From: Triplophysa rosa
Taxonomy: Eukaryota > Chordata > Actinopteri > Cypriniformes > Nemacheilidae
DNA: 64,000 nucleotides
Direction of reading: 5' to 3'
NCBI RefSeq assembly: GCF_024868665.1
Contig: NC_079891.1
Coordinates: 30,334,665-30,398,664, forward strand
Shown piece by piece: positions 10,030 to 22,205 of the stretch. Position numbers and translations under genes: made by a program. Each line of letters opens with the position of its first letter. Within the stretch, counting starts at the first letter, position 1. The notes under the pieces were generated by a model. It saw only the letters and a program-made list of their open reading frames with translations. It was not told the origin of the DNA and did not search any database.

Positions 10030-11568
10030 GTAAGGGAGGAGGGAGGGAGGGAACTCGAGGGAAGGGGCCGTTGATCAGCCACGGCACCGGTGCAGGAACC
10101 CAGATAAATAACAAACGACAGGTCTGTGATTAAATCAAAGCTGCAGCTCTAAGTGTTGAAGTATCAACCTGTCACTAGCAATCTAGAGCCGGTTACACTG
10201 CTTTCCCCTCTTTCACAGCCTTGCACGCTTCGCCTTTACCCATAATGCATCGCTGCGGTGCACATCTCACACGTACACACATACACAGATTCATTTATTG
10301 CCAGGGTACATGTAAAATATCTATAGGTTAGAGTACTGTAAAACTACAGATCAAACATCTAATCCTGACTTTTACCAAAAAATGTGTGTGTGTCGATGTA
10401 TAAATGAACATTTGTAAATGTTTTATTTCCGTGTTTTATTGTGTTATTAGGTGCTTGCATTAGTAAGCATCACTTTCATTACTACTCATAAAAAAGAGAG
10501 TTTGGGCAAATCCACGTCTTAAACATGCAAATAATTTCAAAACAGCTGGGCTCTTTTGACTTATGGCCATAGAGTTCTGCACACATAAGCATCCACATTC
10601 TCTAAAAAAAAAAAATGTAAATCTATTTGATGCACTTTAACTGTATAGTTCCCAACTTGCAATTTCTAATACAATCTTTGTCTGCTGGTCTATTGCTGAA
10701 TAAGCATTATTGCGATATGACTTATGCGACTGCTATATCCATTATGCAATGCTTTACATTAATTACATTACATCCATCAAATTACTCAACAAAAAGACAA
10801 CCATTAAAAATGAAATGCCAATTTTGTGCACAATTCATAGAGTGCACAGGAAAGCAAAAAATACAGATGGATTAGATTTTGAGCTACATTTTCAAATACA
10901 AAGCAGTAGCGGTAGCATTTGTAATCATATTGATGGGAAGCAGTCGCTTATCCACAGGAATTTACAAGATTAAACGAATGAAATTGTGTTTACTGACAGA
11001 AAACAGTAGCATCAAGAAAATATTTCAATATCCAATTTCTTATATCATAAAAGGCCACAGACTGAATTCAACAACATGCATTTTCATTATGTACGTAGTC
11101 TGGCTCTTTTATTCAACCATAATACCCCCAAGTCCCAGATGCTTATACGTCCTCTATGATGACCCAGTGAAAGCTGGGACTCCTACACAACAGGGAGCTT
11201 GTCTGTAGATCCAGATATACATCAATACCAGAGGCTCACAGTCAGACTTAACATACCTCAGAGAATCTGACATACAGCCCTAAGTAAACAGCAAACTGGG
11301 CATGATATAGCAGACAATAAGGAGCATTATGTTAGCACAAAACCGTCAAACAGCAACATTCAGACATCTTATATATATGTTATGGGAACGCAGTACTTTG
11401 TAGTGAAAAAATAAACAGTCTACTTTCCTGTTTTTATGGATTTTCTATTGAAAAATAGTTCATTCCTTTGGTTGGTTGTGAGTGGCATTGGTGGAGGGAC
11501 ATTCTGATTCTAAAAAGTACCTGACTGGACAAAAAAGCTAATAGATAAAAAGCCACAAAACTCCTGCT
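10030..11568. other. No gene seen
   Basis: Starts with a purine run (ggaggagggagggaggga) and continues as AT-rich unique sequence. The reading frame at 10879-11208 has no recognisable motif and ordinary non-coding composition. An octamer word atgcaaat lies at 10525-10532. Confidence 0.4.
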
Positions 11569-11830
11569 TTAAAGGTCCAGTCAGTTGCGAATAGCAACCA
11601 ACGGCTCACTCCACCCCTCCCGTTCGAAACACTACGACGGCTGACAGAACATGGCGAATTACATACGAGGGGACACGCGGTGTATGTAGATAGAAATAGC
11701 TCATTTAAGGTAATAAAAACATAATGCTTCATTGTGTAAGCTCTTTATACACATCTGAAGACATAGTTATGTATATTATATTGCATTTCTGCCAATAGAT
11801 CCTCCAAAAAATGACACACTGGACCTTTAA
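11569..11830. mobile_element. TTAA-bounded miniature element (ttaaaggtccag family)
   Basis: Ends ttaaaggtccagtcagttgc and acactggacctttaa are inverted copies carrying TTAA at both sides. Internal words are aacatggcgaattacatacg, tgtatgtagatagaaatag, and tagatcctccaaaaaatgac. This is a second TTAA family, distinct from the ggatagttcaccc family; relatives occur at 25837 and 39285. Confidence 0.85.
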
Positions 11831-12980
11831 GAAAATAAAACACGTTTTTCCAAAATCATGTAAAATGTCTGCATAATATCATAATTGGGCTGTAGCAAAA
11901 ACCTTTGTGAAACTTGTTAATTGCACCAACACAAAAAGTTCACAAGACTGTATAATAATTGTAGCCTACTTTATTTCAAAATGAAAGTGTTCTTCCAACA
12001 GAACATCATGCCACAGATCAACGTGTAAAAGTGTACAGAAATCTGAGCTCATTCAAGCTTTTTATGCATCTATATGAATGCATCACATAAACACAAACCA
12101 GCCTCTCAGAAAATCAGGCACATAAGAGACAGAGCCTCGATTTAACCAGCTTGACCTTTATATACAGCAGTCTTTACAAAGCATCCCCCAGCACAGGGCC
12201 CCAGAGCCTGCAGACTCCATCAAAGCATTTTACACAACATCAGTCTGAGTTCTCACTATTAACCCCCGAGGCATGATGGGGGTGGTCACACTTAACAAGG
12301 ACAGACACTTTTCCAGGAACATCTAATATTTACAGCCAGGGGTAATAACCAGGCCGGTGGAGAAAAATAAGGACGAGACTGCTTCGCTGGGTGAATCTCT
12401 CTTTCTCAGTCCAACCACGGTACTCAAAAGTAGCTTGGACGTGTGCAGTGGGGAGGAAGTGACCTTATGAAACAATCTGTCTGAATTGCATTTGCTCACT
12501 GTAATGTAATGGGTCCCTGAACTGGAAAAAGATTTAAAAGACATTTAAAGGCGATGGTGCAGTGAGAACACACCGAATGGTCATTGTAAATGCCATAACA
12601 TGGACAGTGCAGCTGTTATAGCTTGTACGTCCTTTTCTACCTCATTCATCTAAAACGCTCTCTAGAAATGTCATAGTGCCATAACACAAAAAATGATATT
12701 CAATTATTTTTGACAATTAACAAAGTAAACTGATGTTTGGATTCCTGGTCTTACTGTGCACAATTCATCAATGCAGTTTATAACAAAGCAAAAGATGTCT
12801 CTTTTGGCTAATGTCATCAATCCTGCTCGTTTTTAGCCCTCCCTTCCCACCACCGGTCACAGTGTGACCAAAACAAGTCTCGCCTTGTATTTTTCTTGTT
12901 TATCATGCCTTTTAACTTCAAACAATTAGACATTATGAAATAAAATAGATTAGGAATACTTTCAAGGTGAATTAAAATTT
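11831..12980. other. No gene seen
   Basis: AT-rich unique sequence with a GC-balanced patch at about 12180-12440 (aaagcatcccccagcacagg, taacccccgaggcatgatgg). No supported coding frame, RNA gene or recognised repeat. Confidence 0.4.
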
Positions 12981-13255
12981 CACTGTAAAAGAATCCTGTA
13001 AAATGTTCTTCCCTGTTTTGTTTTTTTGTAAATTTGCGGTCTTTTTCCGTAGACTGTTTTTGACCGTCTTTCAAAAATAGACTGTAAAAAAATCCTGTAA
13101 AACACACAGTATTTTTATTCCTTAAAAATATTTTTTATTTAATTGTTTTAGTTTTTCCTGTTTTTCTTGTATTTCAACAATACGTGAAAATAACAGTAAA
13201 ATATGTGGGGAAAAAATAACAGTAAAATTCTGTAAAATTACGTTTTATTACAGTG
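12981..13255. mobile_element. Inverted-terminus element (cactgtaa...ttacagtg)
   Basis: Left end cactgtaaaagaatcctgta and right end gttttattacagtg are inverted. Between them, words such as ctgtaaaa, taacagtaaaat and gactgtaaaaaaatc recur many times. CACTG ends suggest a CACTA/EnSpm-like miniature element, but no target duplication was verified. Confidence 0.6.
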
Positions 13256-13840
13256 TGTGTAAACCTAATGGTAAAATGATGTCAACAATTCTAGGTTAGT
13301 CTACTATGCTGACACCCTGTAACTGAATTCCAGAAACCACGTGTCAAATAACATGCCAAAAACATTGTTTTCAGCCTAGCCGCAAATATAGACTATGAAT
13401 CCTTACACAGATTTTTAAAAAGACAAAAGCAATTCACGTGATTTTGGCTAGTTCACACTTGCTAGCCTTCTGGCAATATCTGGTGAGTGACTTGGGCGAT
13501 AAAACATGTCAACCAACATCAACTTGAAAATCAAAACATGGCCATGTTATGAAAAAGACAATAAAGTGTATATTGAGTCTTGTTGAGACAGATAAAGTAA
13601 ATACCCTTTCATCCAAAGCCAAAAAGGATTAAAAATGTGTCCCGTCAGAATGGAAGGTCATCTCAGGAGCATTAAAAGATGAAATGTACCTGTACACATC
13701 TGCCCTGTGAGATGTTATAATAGTCGGTTTTGTGTTGCTTTACTTTGTGAACACATTTGTGCTACACTTAAACCAGTTTGAGATGTCCCACAAAGAACCT
13801 TCCACATCAGTTCCTTTTCATTGTTCAAAAGGTTTTTACA
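13256..13840. other. No gene seen
   Basis: Unique AT-rich sequence between the cactgtaa element and the SINE; no recognised feature. Confidence 0.4.
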
Positions 13841-13846
13841 AAAGCA

Positions 13847-14000
13847 TTACATTTACATTTATGCATTTGGCTGACACTTATATCCAAAGCGACTTACATT
13901 ACATTATACTATACATTTGTTTCTGAGTATTTGCCATCCTTGAGATCGAACCCATGACCTTAGCATTGCTAGCGCCATGCTCCAAAGACTGAGCTACAGG
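13847..14000 (-). mobile_element. tRNA-derived SINE, near full length
   Basis: On the minus strand it starts cctgtagctcagtctttgga, a tRNA-type A box (tagctcagt), followed by gtcatgggttcgatctc, a B box (ggttcgat). Both are internal RNA polymerase III promoter parts. The 3' end is the teleost tail ggatataagtgtcagccaaa followed by tgcataaatgtaaatg, related to LINE 3' ends. Six-base direct repeats aaagca flank it (13841-13846 and 14001-14006). It resembles the SINE families described from carps. Likely moved by an L2-like LINE such as the one at 33208. Confidence 0.85.
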
Positions 14001-14006
14001 AAAGCA

Positions 14007-15085
14007 CATAGATGATCACGTTCATGGGTTCATGTTCCCTTCATCATGTTAAGATTTCATCGCGGGAGACCTTTTTGTGCCACATTCTGCTTTACGCCCC
14101 GCGGGGGTAACTGCTGACTGGCTGTTGTGCCAATGCCATTCCATCACTTCCTGGAAGTGCAACGATCCAGCATCAAGTACTGCATTAGCTCTGAGTGCAC
14201 TCTGAGCTTCATCTCAACCTCAATTGCCTGGTTTCCCTCCCCGTTCCCTCGCTAACTCGCAAACGCGCACAAACTCGATAAATAACTCATGTTTCAGCCC
14301 TCAAAGCTCTCTCCTATTACCCCCACTCCATTCATTTCTCAATCCCAGGGGCCTTCATGTGTCCTGGGCCTCAGACAATATCTGCTCTGAGAAAGAACAG
14401 TCTCCTGGCTTTACATGGAGGTGATATTAAGAAGAAAGTGAAGGTGAAATTGATTGGGGAATTCCAAGCCTGGTGCGCTTTGAACATCAAAACTCCTTCC
14501 AAACTCTTTCACCATTCCTTGTTCTCTATCCTCAGAAGGAGAAAACAGGAATATGAAATGCACACAGGGATATGACGGTACCAGTGGTTAAGGCATCAGG
14601 GCCTGTCTCTCAGCTACCATTCCCTGTCAAATAATAACACATCCTATAACTCGACCCCCTCTATCACAGCTACAAATTAGACTATTAAGCTGTCTGCTGT
14701 AAACAGAGGTGGGGATGCTGTGATACGTTTTAAGGAATGAAAAGGCAAATTGTGGGCTGTTATTCGAGATGTTGTCAGCTGTAACCGCTCTTATTGACGC
14801 TAATCTCGCCGAGTTGACTCGAGGGATATGACAGATTAAATATCAATGTTCAGAAGTGTTGAGGGCCAACAATAATTTCAGAGTTTTTACTATAAACTCT
14901 ACAGAGCAATGTCAACATTAAAGGCGCAGTAAATACATTTTATTATTTGTTTTGCATAAGAATGTCTATATTTCCTGAAGCCATGTTGCCTTTCCTATTC
15001 ATTTCAAAAGCAATGCTTTATAGAGCCCTAAGAAATTAAGAAATGTATATATTTATACATTACATAAATTAAATATTTTTACATT
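14007..15085. other. No gene seen; regulatory-looking island at 14.1-14.5 kb
   Basis: 14080-14470 is GC-balanced and compositionally unlike the AT-rich repeats (catcacttcctggaagtgca, ctctgagcttcatctcaacc). From 14919 (ttaaaggcgcagtaaat) an element-like start appears without a confirmed end. No coding frame is supported. Confidence 0.35.
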
Positions 15086-15420
15086 ATTTATATAGTCATT
15101 TCTGCTTCAGGTTGTGCCTGACAATGGCTTATTCACGATAAAGCACAGCCTCTCATATATTATTGCTTACTTGTATATTATATATTGCTGCTGTCCTTGT
15201 ATCTCCATATTTCGTGATTTGTTTTAGCCATAATTAAATCATTGTGATTGGTCACCCAATAATATCTAACCTATAAAATGTATTAAAAATGCTTTTCAAT
15301 TTTGACAACACAGTATTGAATCATTTAAAAGTACAGTGTTTTGTCCATTTGCTGAAAAAATGTGAATTTGGACATCCAAGGTTTTGGAAAGACAGCAACG
15401 ATATATTATATACAACATTA
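15086..15420 (+). repeat. Dispersed repeat, copy A (partner at 59.6 kb)
   Basis: Shares, in the same order and orientation, attgctgctgtcctt, ccatatttcg, attggtcacc, aatatctaac, gtattaaaaa and aaggttttggaaagacagc with 59628-59885. The upstream part (tattcacgataaagcacagc) looks like the family's other end. Probably an old non-coding DNA transposon; boundaries are approximate. Confidence 0.65.
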
Positions 15421-18329
15421 CTAGTTTCTATAGAGTGGCTCACTGTTTATAAAGCAAACCCTTTCAATGCTATTCCTGTAATCCAGGCATCAGGCAAAGA
15501 GACCATTCACACCAAAATAAATTCTCTCTCTCTTTCACTGTTTATTCCATCTTCCACGTATCTATTTTTGTCTCCACTTACTCCTGCCAGTAGCTCAGAC
15601 AGATCGTTGCATGTATCTGATTAATCACTTCAGGATGGGCCTGACAACTAAACAAATTCAAGCCGGGATAAAGTTGTTGAGTTGCTAAACATTGCTCCTT
15701 GGCTCGTTATAAGGCGCTTGAAATGCGGGACTCTCCCCAACAAAACCTCCCCAACTCCTGCTCTTCTGTGCTCCATCTCGAGAACCATGCCAACAACAGC
15801 TTTCAGCAGAGACAGTCTAAAAGCCCTAGCGAAAGGAGTCTACGGTAAAAAAAAAGATTGGATGGTTGTATTGAGTATTCAAGGCCTGTGGGAGGGCGAG
15901 AAGGACACCAGAGAGAGGTAGACAGGAGTGTGGGTTGGGTTTAACAAGCAAGGATCTCGTAGATTTAAAGGCGCTGCTAAAAATTTATGGAAGCATGTTT
16001 GGACAGAGGCCATAGCGAACAGCTTGGCCAGCTGAGCGGCAATGCAGCGGGACGCCTAATAAGCCCGGCGCAATTCTTCACTCCATATTTTATCAATAAA
16101 AAAGCAGTTAAAAAAAACCCACCGTGGACCATCCGCCATCTGGAGTCGCCTTTCATTCCTTAATCCGCTCGTCATTAAAACGTTTCTTGGCAGTTTGCGG
16201 TTCGTTCCCCGTGTGCAGATGTGGAGCGTATCTTCAGACGCTGTTCTGATCAAAGCGCTCTCACGTCTACGGCAGTCAGAGAAAACGTATCGCCTTCTGG
16301 CTACCACGGGCCAAGCCGGGGTTACGCTAACATTATTTATTTATTTACCGAGTTATTTATTTATCCCCTCATGAGCACAGGTCAGCTCGCTATGAAGCTC
16401 TCCTCGTCTCGGCGTCTGTAGGCCATAGCGGTTTTCTTTCATTACGTGGTTAAGTTGAGCCAGGAGACATCTGTGATTCAGAGCCGTGGCTCTAAAACAT
16501 GAGGCCCGGCGAGGCACGTTTGGCAGAGCGGCGCTGAGTTCACCCTTCGACAGAGAGGCCTAGACGCAAAACCGCAGTTTTACAATCCTGACTAAGTATT
16601 CTCGTAACAACATCAAAATGACTCAAATACAGGCCATGATCAGTCTTAACCAAAGCCAGGAATTGAATCGGTGACTGTGTGTTTGCTTGTTAAAATGCAA
16701 GTAAGACCAAAAACATGTGATGAATGGCGTTTGATGGGTTTGTTCCTGCTGCGAATCCCTTTATTACGGATCACATTTTCAATTCTCAAATGTAATGTCG
16801 TATGTTTAAACGTTTACAAAATTTGACAAAATGTTTTTCAAAAGCCTCAACATACCAGAAATACAGCGAGCTAAACGTTACGAAAAAAGAGTGATTGAAG
16901 CCATCTGTTCAACTTTTAGCGAGTTGTTGAAGCTACTAATGCCACATAAGGTTTTCATTTGAATGTCAGGCATAAAGCATAAACAAAATTTGCTTGGTTG
17001 CTAAATTAAAGTGGAATAATGTATGACAGAGATAATTAAACATGTGGCAAGTATTATTAGAATTACCATTTTATTCGCAAACCCCTGGTCAGTTTGAGTT
17101 TGTGTATCCCTGCTCGTAACAAAAACCGGAGAGGCAGATAGAAATAGCCCATCGTAATGACAGGCCATTTCCATAGTTTAGAAATAGCCAATGCCAGCAT
17201 GTTAACACAGTGAGACTCGGCATTAGATTGCGACTAAATGTGGCAGCCTTACGTGGCATCAGGGCTGAGGGTGGGCATTGATGGAGCTCCCCTACAGCTA
17301 CTGACGTACGTCGGCCTCATTTGGCAGCGACGGGCTTGCATATTCCGGCTGTCAAGGCCATGTGTTAGCACTCCTACAAGCCTCTGCCAGGCAACTTCCA
17401 ATGCCCCTCAACAGCAACGCCGCAGGCGCTCCGACTGTAGCAGGTTTGCGCTAATGAAGTCAAATTAATTTAATCGAGGCCCCATCTAACCTATCCGCGC
17501 TGCCAGCAGGGAGGTGGGGTTAATGCCAACTCGCTGCTGATTTCTCTCCAGAACAACCCTGTCAGAACTCATAAGAGTTAGCACTAGCCGCTAAGTGCGC
17601 TAACACGCACACGCTGGCCAGCAGATGAAAGTAAATTACACAAATGAAGTTGCGGTATGTTAGCTCTCCTCCGAGGTACAATAAAAGCGCAGTGAAACCT
17701 TAAGTTATAAAACAGCCCTGACTATAACCGTGCCATTAAAAGCCGCTAAAAAAGGAAAAACTGGCAAATAAGCGCTAGTGAATGTCTTCGTTAGGACCCG
17801 CTTCCTTTCACCCCCTGCTCCTCGCCTCTATAAAGTTTTATGCGGGCCTCCTTGATACAAGAATGATTTTTTCCTGTAATCGTTCAAAGTCTGCAACCTT
17901 TTCCCCTCTGTGAAACGGATCAAAGTGAGCTCTATTAATTTCACGAGGGACTCGATCGCTGGATCCAGGCTGTAATTGAAAGCAGTCGGGCTTATGTGTT
18001 TTGGTCGTCATCTCGGAGCGTTCGCTCTCTAGAGGGTTCCCCGTTTCTGCATACATCATCAACGTACCTGCAGTTTGGGATGAGAAAACTAGAACAGGCC
18101 AGGTGAAATTATATTCAAAGCATATTTAGTATCTGTTTCACCAACCGCACTTGGATGGAAATCACGTTAAGTATTAATAATCACCTTTCAGCCTATAACT
18201 TTATTAAATGGTACAATATAACAGAGCCCTTCAATCTGTTCCAACAAAACTATTGCATGTGTTGTAATTATAGCATCACGTTTTACTTTTACTTTTAAAC
18301 TCAACTACATCAACTACTTTAATATCAAT
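15421..18329. other. No gene seen; long repeat-poor regulatory-looking block
   Basis: This is the longest repeat-free stretch in the window. 16.0-16.6 and 17.2-18.07 kb have raised CpG and G+C with homeodomain-type words (ctcattaattt, taatttaatcgag, ctgtaattgaaagc), a composition typical of conserved developmental enhancers. Overlapping frames on both strands (for example 16056-16307 and 17838-18062, minus) show no domain and lack convincing splice signals. Conservation cannot be tested here. Confidence 0.4.
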
Positions 18330-18540
18330 ATCAGTATAGTATAGTATAGTAATATATCATATCATATCATATATATTAGTAATTATAATTATTATTATTT
18401 AATCTTTTTTCAAAATGTCTCCTTTTGTGAAGAAAAAAAATCATATGTTTGGAAAAACATGAAGATACACTGCAGATTAATTAAATGTAATAAAATATAA
18501 TACAATGTAATGTAACGTAACGTAACGTAATGTAATATTT
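18330..18540. repeat. AT-rich short tandem repeats
   Basis: (gtata)n at about 18338-18352, (atatc)n at about 18355-18370 and (gtaac/gtaat)n at about 18508-18535, with AT-rich spacers. Confidence 0.8.
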
Positions 18541-18553
18541 CATATATTAATAT

Positions 18554-19670
18554 TAGGGCTGTCAATAGATGAAATATTTTAATCGTGATTAATCGCATCA
18601 TTTCCGTGCGATTAACTGTGATTAATCGCGTGCGTATAGTGAAATTAAACATACACTATTTATTTTGTTTAACATGTTTATTTTAGTGCTGTCAATCGAT
18701 TAAAAAAATTAACTAACTAATCACACACAGCTTTTATGTTTTTAAATATACTTTTACGTTCTAATAATTTCACATTTTATCTCCAAATTAATGTAGAAAC
18801 TGCACATTTCTTTAACAGCTTAATTTTATGAATGAAAGCCAACATTCTAATATTGTTGGCTTTGCAACTGATGTCTTTATTAAATATATATATATATTTC
18901 TGCTAATCAAACCATTATAATAAGTGTGCCCTTCCATATATACAGAAAATAAATAAAGTTCTCGAACACTTTCCAGTCTTTAATGAAATACAGAAGAATC
19001 TATATTTGATCTGTACAGATTCTTATTTGAATTTGTATTTTTCAGATTCTGCATTTGAATCTGTATTTTTTTGTAACTTTAATCCTCATTAAAGTCACAT
19101 TGATTTCTTCTATTCTTTTGTCCTTTGATTTACATTAGTGACAGGAGTCACAGCAGCACGTTTAAGAACGCGGCCCCTTTAAGAGCTGCCGCTCTAAGCA
19201 GGTCTAATGCTCTTCCTATTTTCACTACTCTTTGCATTCATTCAAGACTTTATTTAACTTGTTGAAGACTGTGCTTGCGAAAATACTAAGACAAAATGTG
19301 CTTTCAGGCATAATCTTGTGTTTTTGTTCTTACAAGCACGAAAGAGAAGTTAATACTGGTGCGCTGCCTGACAGATTCTGACGTAGCCTTTAGCCCATTT
19401 GTTCACCAGACGGGACTGCTGTCGTGTTGCGTTGAGCCGTGTTCCATAGCCAGAAGCTGTCAATCTATACTGGACGTGTCAATACAACCATTTCAAATCT
19501 CGCCTGAATAGTTTAAAGGCCTTTATATGAATAAGAGCGTGATTATATAATGTAACGCTAGACAATGACGGCAGAAAAAATGGATGTTGGGTTAATGGCG
19601 TTAAATATTTTAGCGCGTTAATCTGAAAAAATGAATCGCATGCGTTAACGCGTTAATGTTGACAGCCCTA
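18554..19670. mobile_element. hAT-like element (tagggctgtcaa family), possibly composite
   Basis: Left end tagggctgtcaatagatg and right end (inverse) tagggctgtcaacattaac match. Subterminal gattaatcg/gttaacgcg words fit the family. The 8-mer attaatat lies at 18546-18553 and again at 19673-19680, offset by two bases, so it is a probable target duplication. A second left end, tagtgctgtcaatcgatt, begins at 18684 without its own right end, which suggests one copy inserted near the end of another. No transposase frame is present. Confidence 0.8.
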
Positions 19671-19683
19671 TAATTAATATATA

Positions 19684-19762
19684 TACAGGTGCTGGTTATA
19701 TAATTAGAATATCATCAAAAAGTTGATTTATTTCACTAATTCCATTCAAAAAGTGAAACTTG
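19684..19762 (+). repeat. Fragment of a widespread fish repeat
   Basis: Runs from tacaggtgctggttatataa through agaatatcatcaaaaagttg to aaaaagtgaaacttg, the start of a repeat I know to be common across teleosts. Only about 80 bp are present, truncated on the right. It sits directly beside the hAT-like element. Confidence 0.6.
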
Positions 19763-20394
19763 AAAGTTTCCATGGAAAGGCCCATCTCTCACAGGCTGCA
19801 TTACAATCAATGACATGGCTTAACATTCACAGCGAGCCTATCTATGTCTCTGACTGTCTGTGTCATTTCTTGGAAGCGATGTACTGTAAACCTCCGCTCA
19901 TGTAAAACTTCTCTAGACCAGCCCTGGCTGGGACAAATCTTGGTTTTCAGGCTCCAGTTGGATCCACACAAAGCACTGGCAACAAGCTGAGAGTGGTTAA
20001 AGTCCGCCAACGGTTATTGAATAAGAGGCACTTAAGCATCAAGTTTATGCGCGATCAAAAATACTGCAGCCTGACACATGTGCGCACACGCACTCAGCGA
20101 GTGTTTTCTCAGCAGACAACATCTGCATCCAATATGGCCTCAATTTTAGTTTTATTACTGATGTGGAAAAATGTTTATAGCGCTTGGCTTGTAATTCACA
20201 CACTGTTCTTAGCTGGAGCGCTGGGTAGGCTGCCACAGTAATCCACCTTGAAAAGCAGATATTAACATTTGTTTAGATTACGGGAAACACCTGTGACGTT
20301 GATCCTCGTTTTGATGAGAAAAAGACAAGACAGAATAAGAACAGAAAACCACGCAGAAAGCACATATCCCAGAAATCAATGCAGCACTGTCACA
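19763..20394. other. No gene seen
   Basis: Unique sequence with moderate GC. Short overlapping frames on both strands without recognisable motifs. Confidence 0.35.
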
Positions 20395-20963
20395 GAGTGC
20401 GTTTACATGCACAAAATAAACGGATATCTATCAAAAATCAGCTTATAAAAGAAACCTGTTTACATGCATCGCAGAAAACCGCGTTTGCATGGAAATTTGA
20501 GACTTGCCATGTTTCTCGCGTACAGTGATGTCACCATCGATAGTCCGTCTACTAATTAAAAATGCCACGGGAAATCGGTCAGAAGCTGTATTTTTATATC
20601 TCTTCTCATGTCCGCAGTACCTGCAAATGCACCAATAGTTTTTCATTTGCCGTTTCCACATCAACTGCATGATTCGAGAGCGGACTTTTATGCAATATTT
20701 TACCATTACTTCCATTTGGGACTTTTACTATTGCGCTGTCAGACATGCGCACAAACAAAACTGAGAGAAACCCGGTAAAGGCGTTTACATGCAGCGCGAA
20801 ATCGGGGTAATGGGCAAAAAACTACCTCTGCCGAGCGGGTTTTGCTTACACCGTTTATGAGCTTTCCCCGATAAAAGAAAACCATTTTACTCGTTTACAT
20901 GACCTTACTTGTTATCAGCTTATCAAGCATAATCGGAGTAAGACTGTGCATGTAAACGCACTC
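20395..20963. mobile_element. Element with gagtgcgtttacatgca terminal inverted repeats
   Basis: Left end gagtgcgtttacatgcaca and right end tgcatgtaaacgcactc are perfect inverses over 17 bp. The word gtttacatg recurs inside several times (20459, 20783, 20893 and elsewhere), forming a subterminal motif array. Flanks share only actgt, so a target duplication is not proven. About 570 bp, non-coding. Confidence 0.75.
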
Positions 20964-20990
20964 ACTGTTTGTAGGTACAAATTTATAAAT

Positions 20991-21175
20991 GTTGGGTTAT
21001 TTCAACCCAGCATTGGGTCAAAAATTGACAAATCCAACTATTGGGGTTGTTTCAACCCAAAACGAGTTGTTTTAATGGTAAAACCATTTGCTGGGTTAAT
21101 TTAAGCCAACAGTTGGGTTTGTCAATATTTGACCCAATGCTGAATTGAAATAACCTAACTTTTTTTTGAGTGTAG
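20991..21175. repeat. Foldback repeat (gttgggtt/aacccaac)
   Basis: The arm at 20991-21041 (gttgggttatttcaacccag followed by cattgggtc) is inverted at about 21116-21159 (gacccaatgctgaattgaaa then taacctaac), about 45 bp with few mismatches. The spacer adds further ttgggtt/aacccaa words. A compact hairpin-forming miniature element. Confidence 0.75.
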
Positions 21176-21564
21176 TATACGTGGCAATATAAGACGAAGT
21201 TAGTGTGGACACAAATCCTTCCAATGTCAAATTACTTATTCATTATCCATTATTTAAAGGGTAGGAATTCAATCTGTTCAAAACTCAAAGCACACTTTAT
21301 CTCTCCAACAATATTCATGTCATGATTATGTTTGGCCGCGCTCAAATCTTAATGCCAAAATAAACAGAGAATATGACAGCAGTTATTTCATGTGTCTTTC
21401 AAAGTGAACATATTCTTGCCAACTAACCTATAATGCGGATTTGTGGTGACGCACCATCAATCAAGTGGTGATGGATTAATGAAGTTGGCGACAAACGCAA
21501 AACATGCATCACCAGGGGTGTCAAAACAACTAATCTCTTTAATCTACGTGAATATCTTTAGGCA
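21176..21564. other. No gene seen
   Basis: Unique AT-rich sequence; no supported feature. Confidence 0.35.
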
Positions 21565-21996
21565 TTAAAAATAGTTCACCAGAAAAACTCAGCCTTATGT
21601 CATTCCAAACCTGTATACTCCTATTTTTGTCCAAAAAGAACCATATGAGACATTTCAACAACATAACGCAAACATAATGTAGTATCACAAAAGTAGTTCA
21701 TATGAAAGCAAGCATATGAAAGTATTTAAAGCAACTCAGAACCTCTGGAGAACAGAGAATGTCATTATTCACTGAATGAAATGAATAAAATTCTATGCAA
21801 CTTTCAAATCTCATTATCCATTCCATGCATTTAAATTGGCAAACCATATTTGACCATGACACACATAATTGTGGAACATTATAACAATCCAAAAAAAGTT
21901 ATGTATTTTTGTGGCCATGGAAGAAAGTAAGTCATACGGGTTTGGAAAAACATGGAGGTCAGTATAACAAATATTTGGGGTGAACTATTTCCTTAA
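21565..21996. mobile_element. TTAA-bounded miniature element, long degenerate copy
   Basis: Starts ttaaaaatagttcaccaga and ends tttggggtgaactatttcc then ttaa. Family words tcattccaaacctgtatac (left) and agtcatacgggtttgga (right) remain. The middle is an unrelated ~250 bp. Confidence 0.75.
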
Positions 21997-22080
21997 ACAT
22001 TAAACGTTCCCATTAGCATGCAAAAGTGTAATAAACGCACTTTCTCTTGAAAACTTTAGTCGTGATCCATTTCAAAAGAA

Positions 22081-22205
22081 ACATTTACATTTAGTCATTT
22101 AGCAGACGCTTTTATCCAAAGTGACTTACAGAGAGTTGAGGGAGCAATAAGCGAAAAGTCATACAGGAGCAAAAATACAATAGGTGCTAATACAAAGTTA
22201 CTAGT
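22081..22205 (-). repeat. SINE/LINE 3'-tail repeat fragment
   Basis: Begins acatttacatttagtcattt then agcagacgcttttatccaa, the inverse of the tail shared by many fish SINEs and L2-like LINEs. It continues with gagttgagggagcaataag and tacaggagcaaaaatacaat. The tRNA-like part is absent. Confidence 0.6.

Noticed and set aside
13940..14000. Possible tRNA gene (A and B boxes on the minus strand)
   Set aside because: Not a cloverleaf; the boxes belong to a tRNA-derived SINE with its 3' tail and direct repeats.
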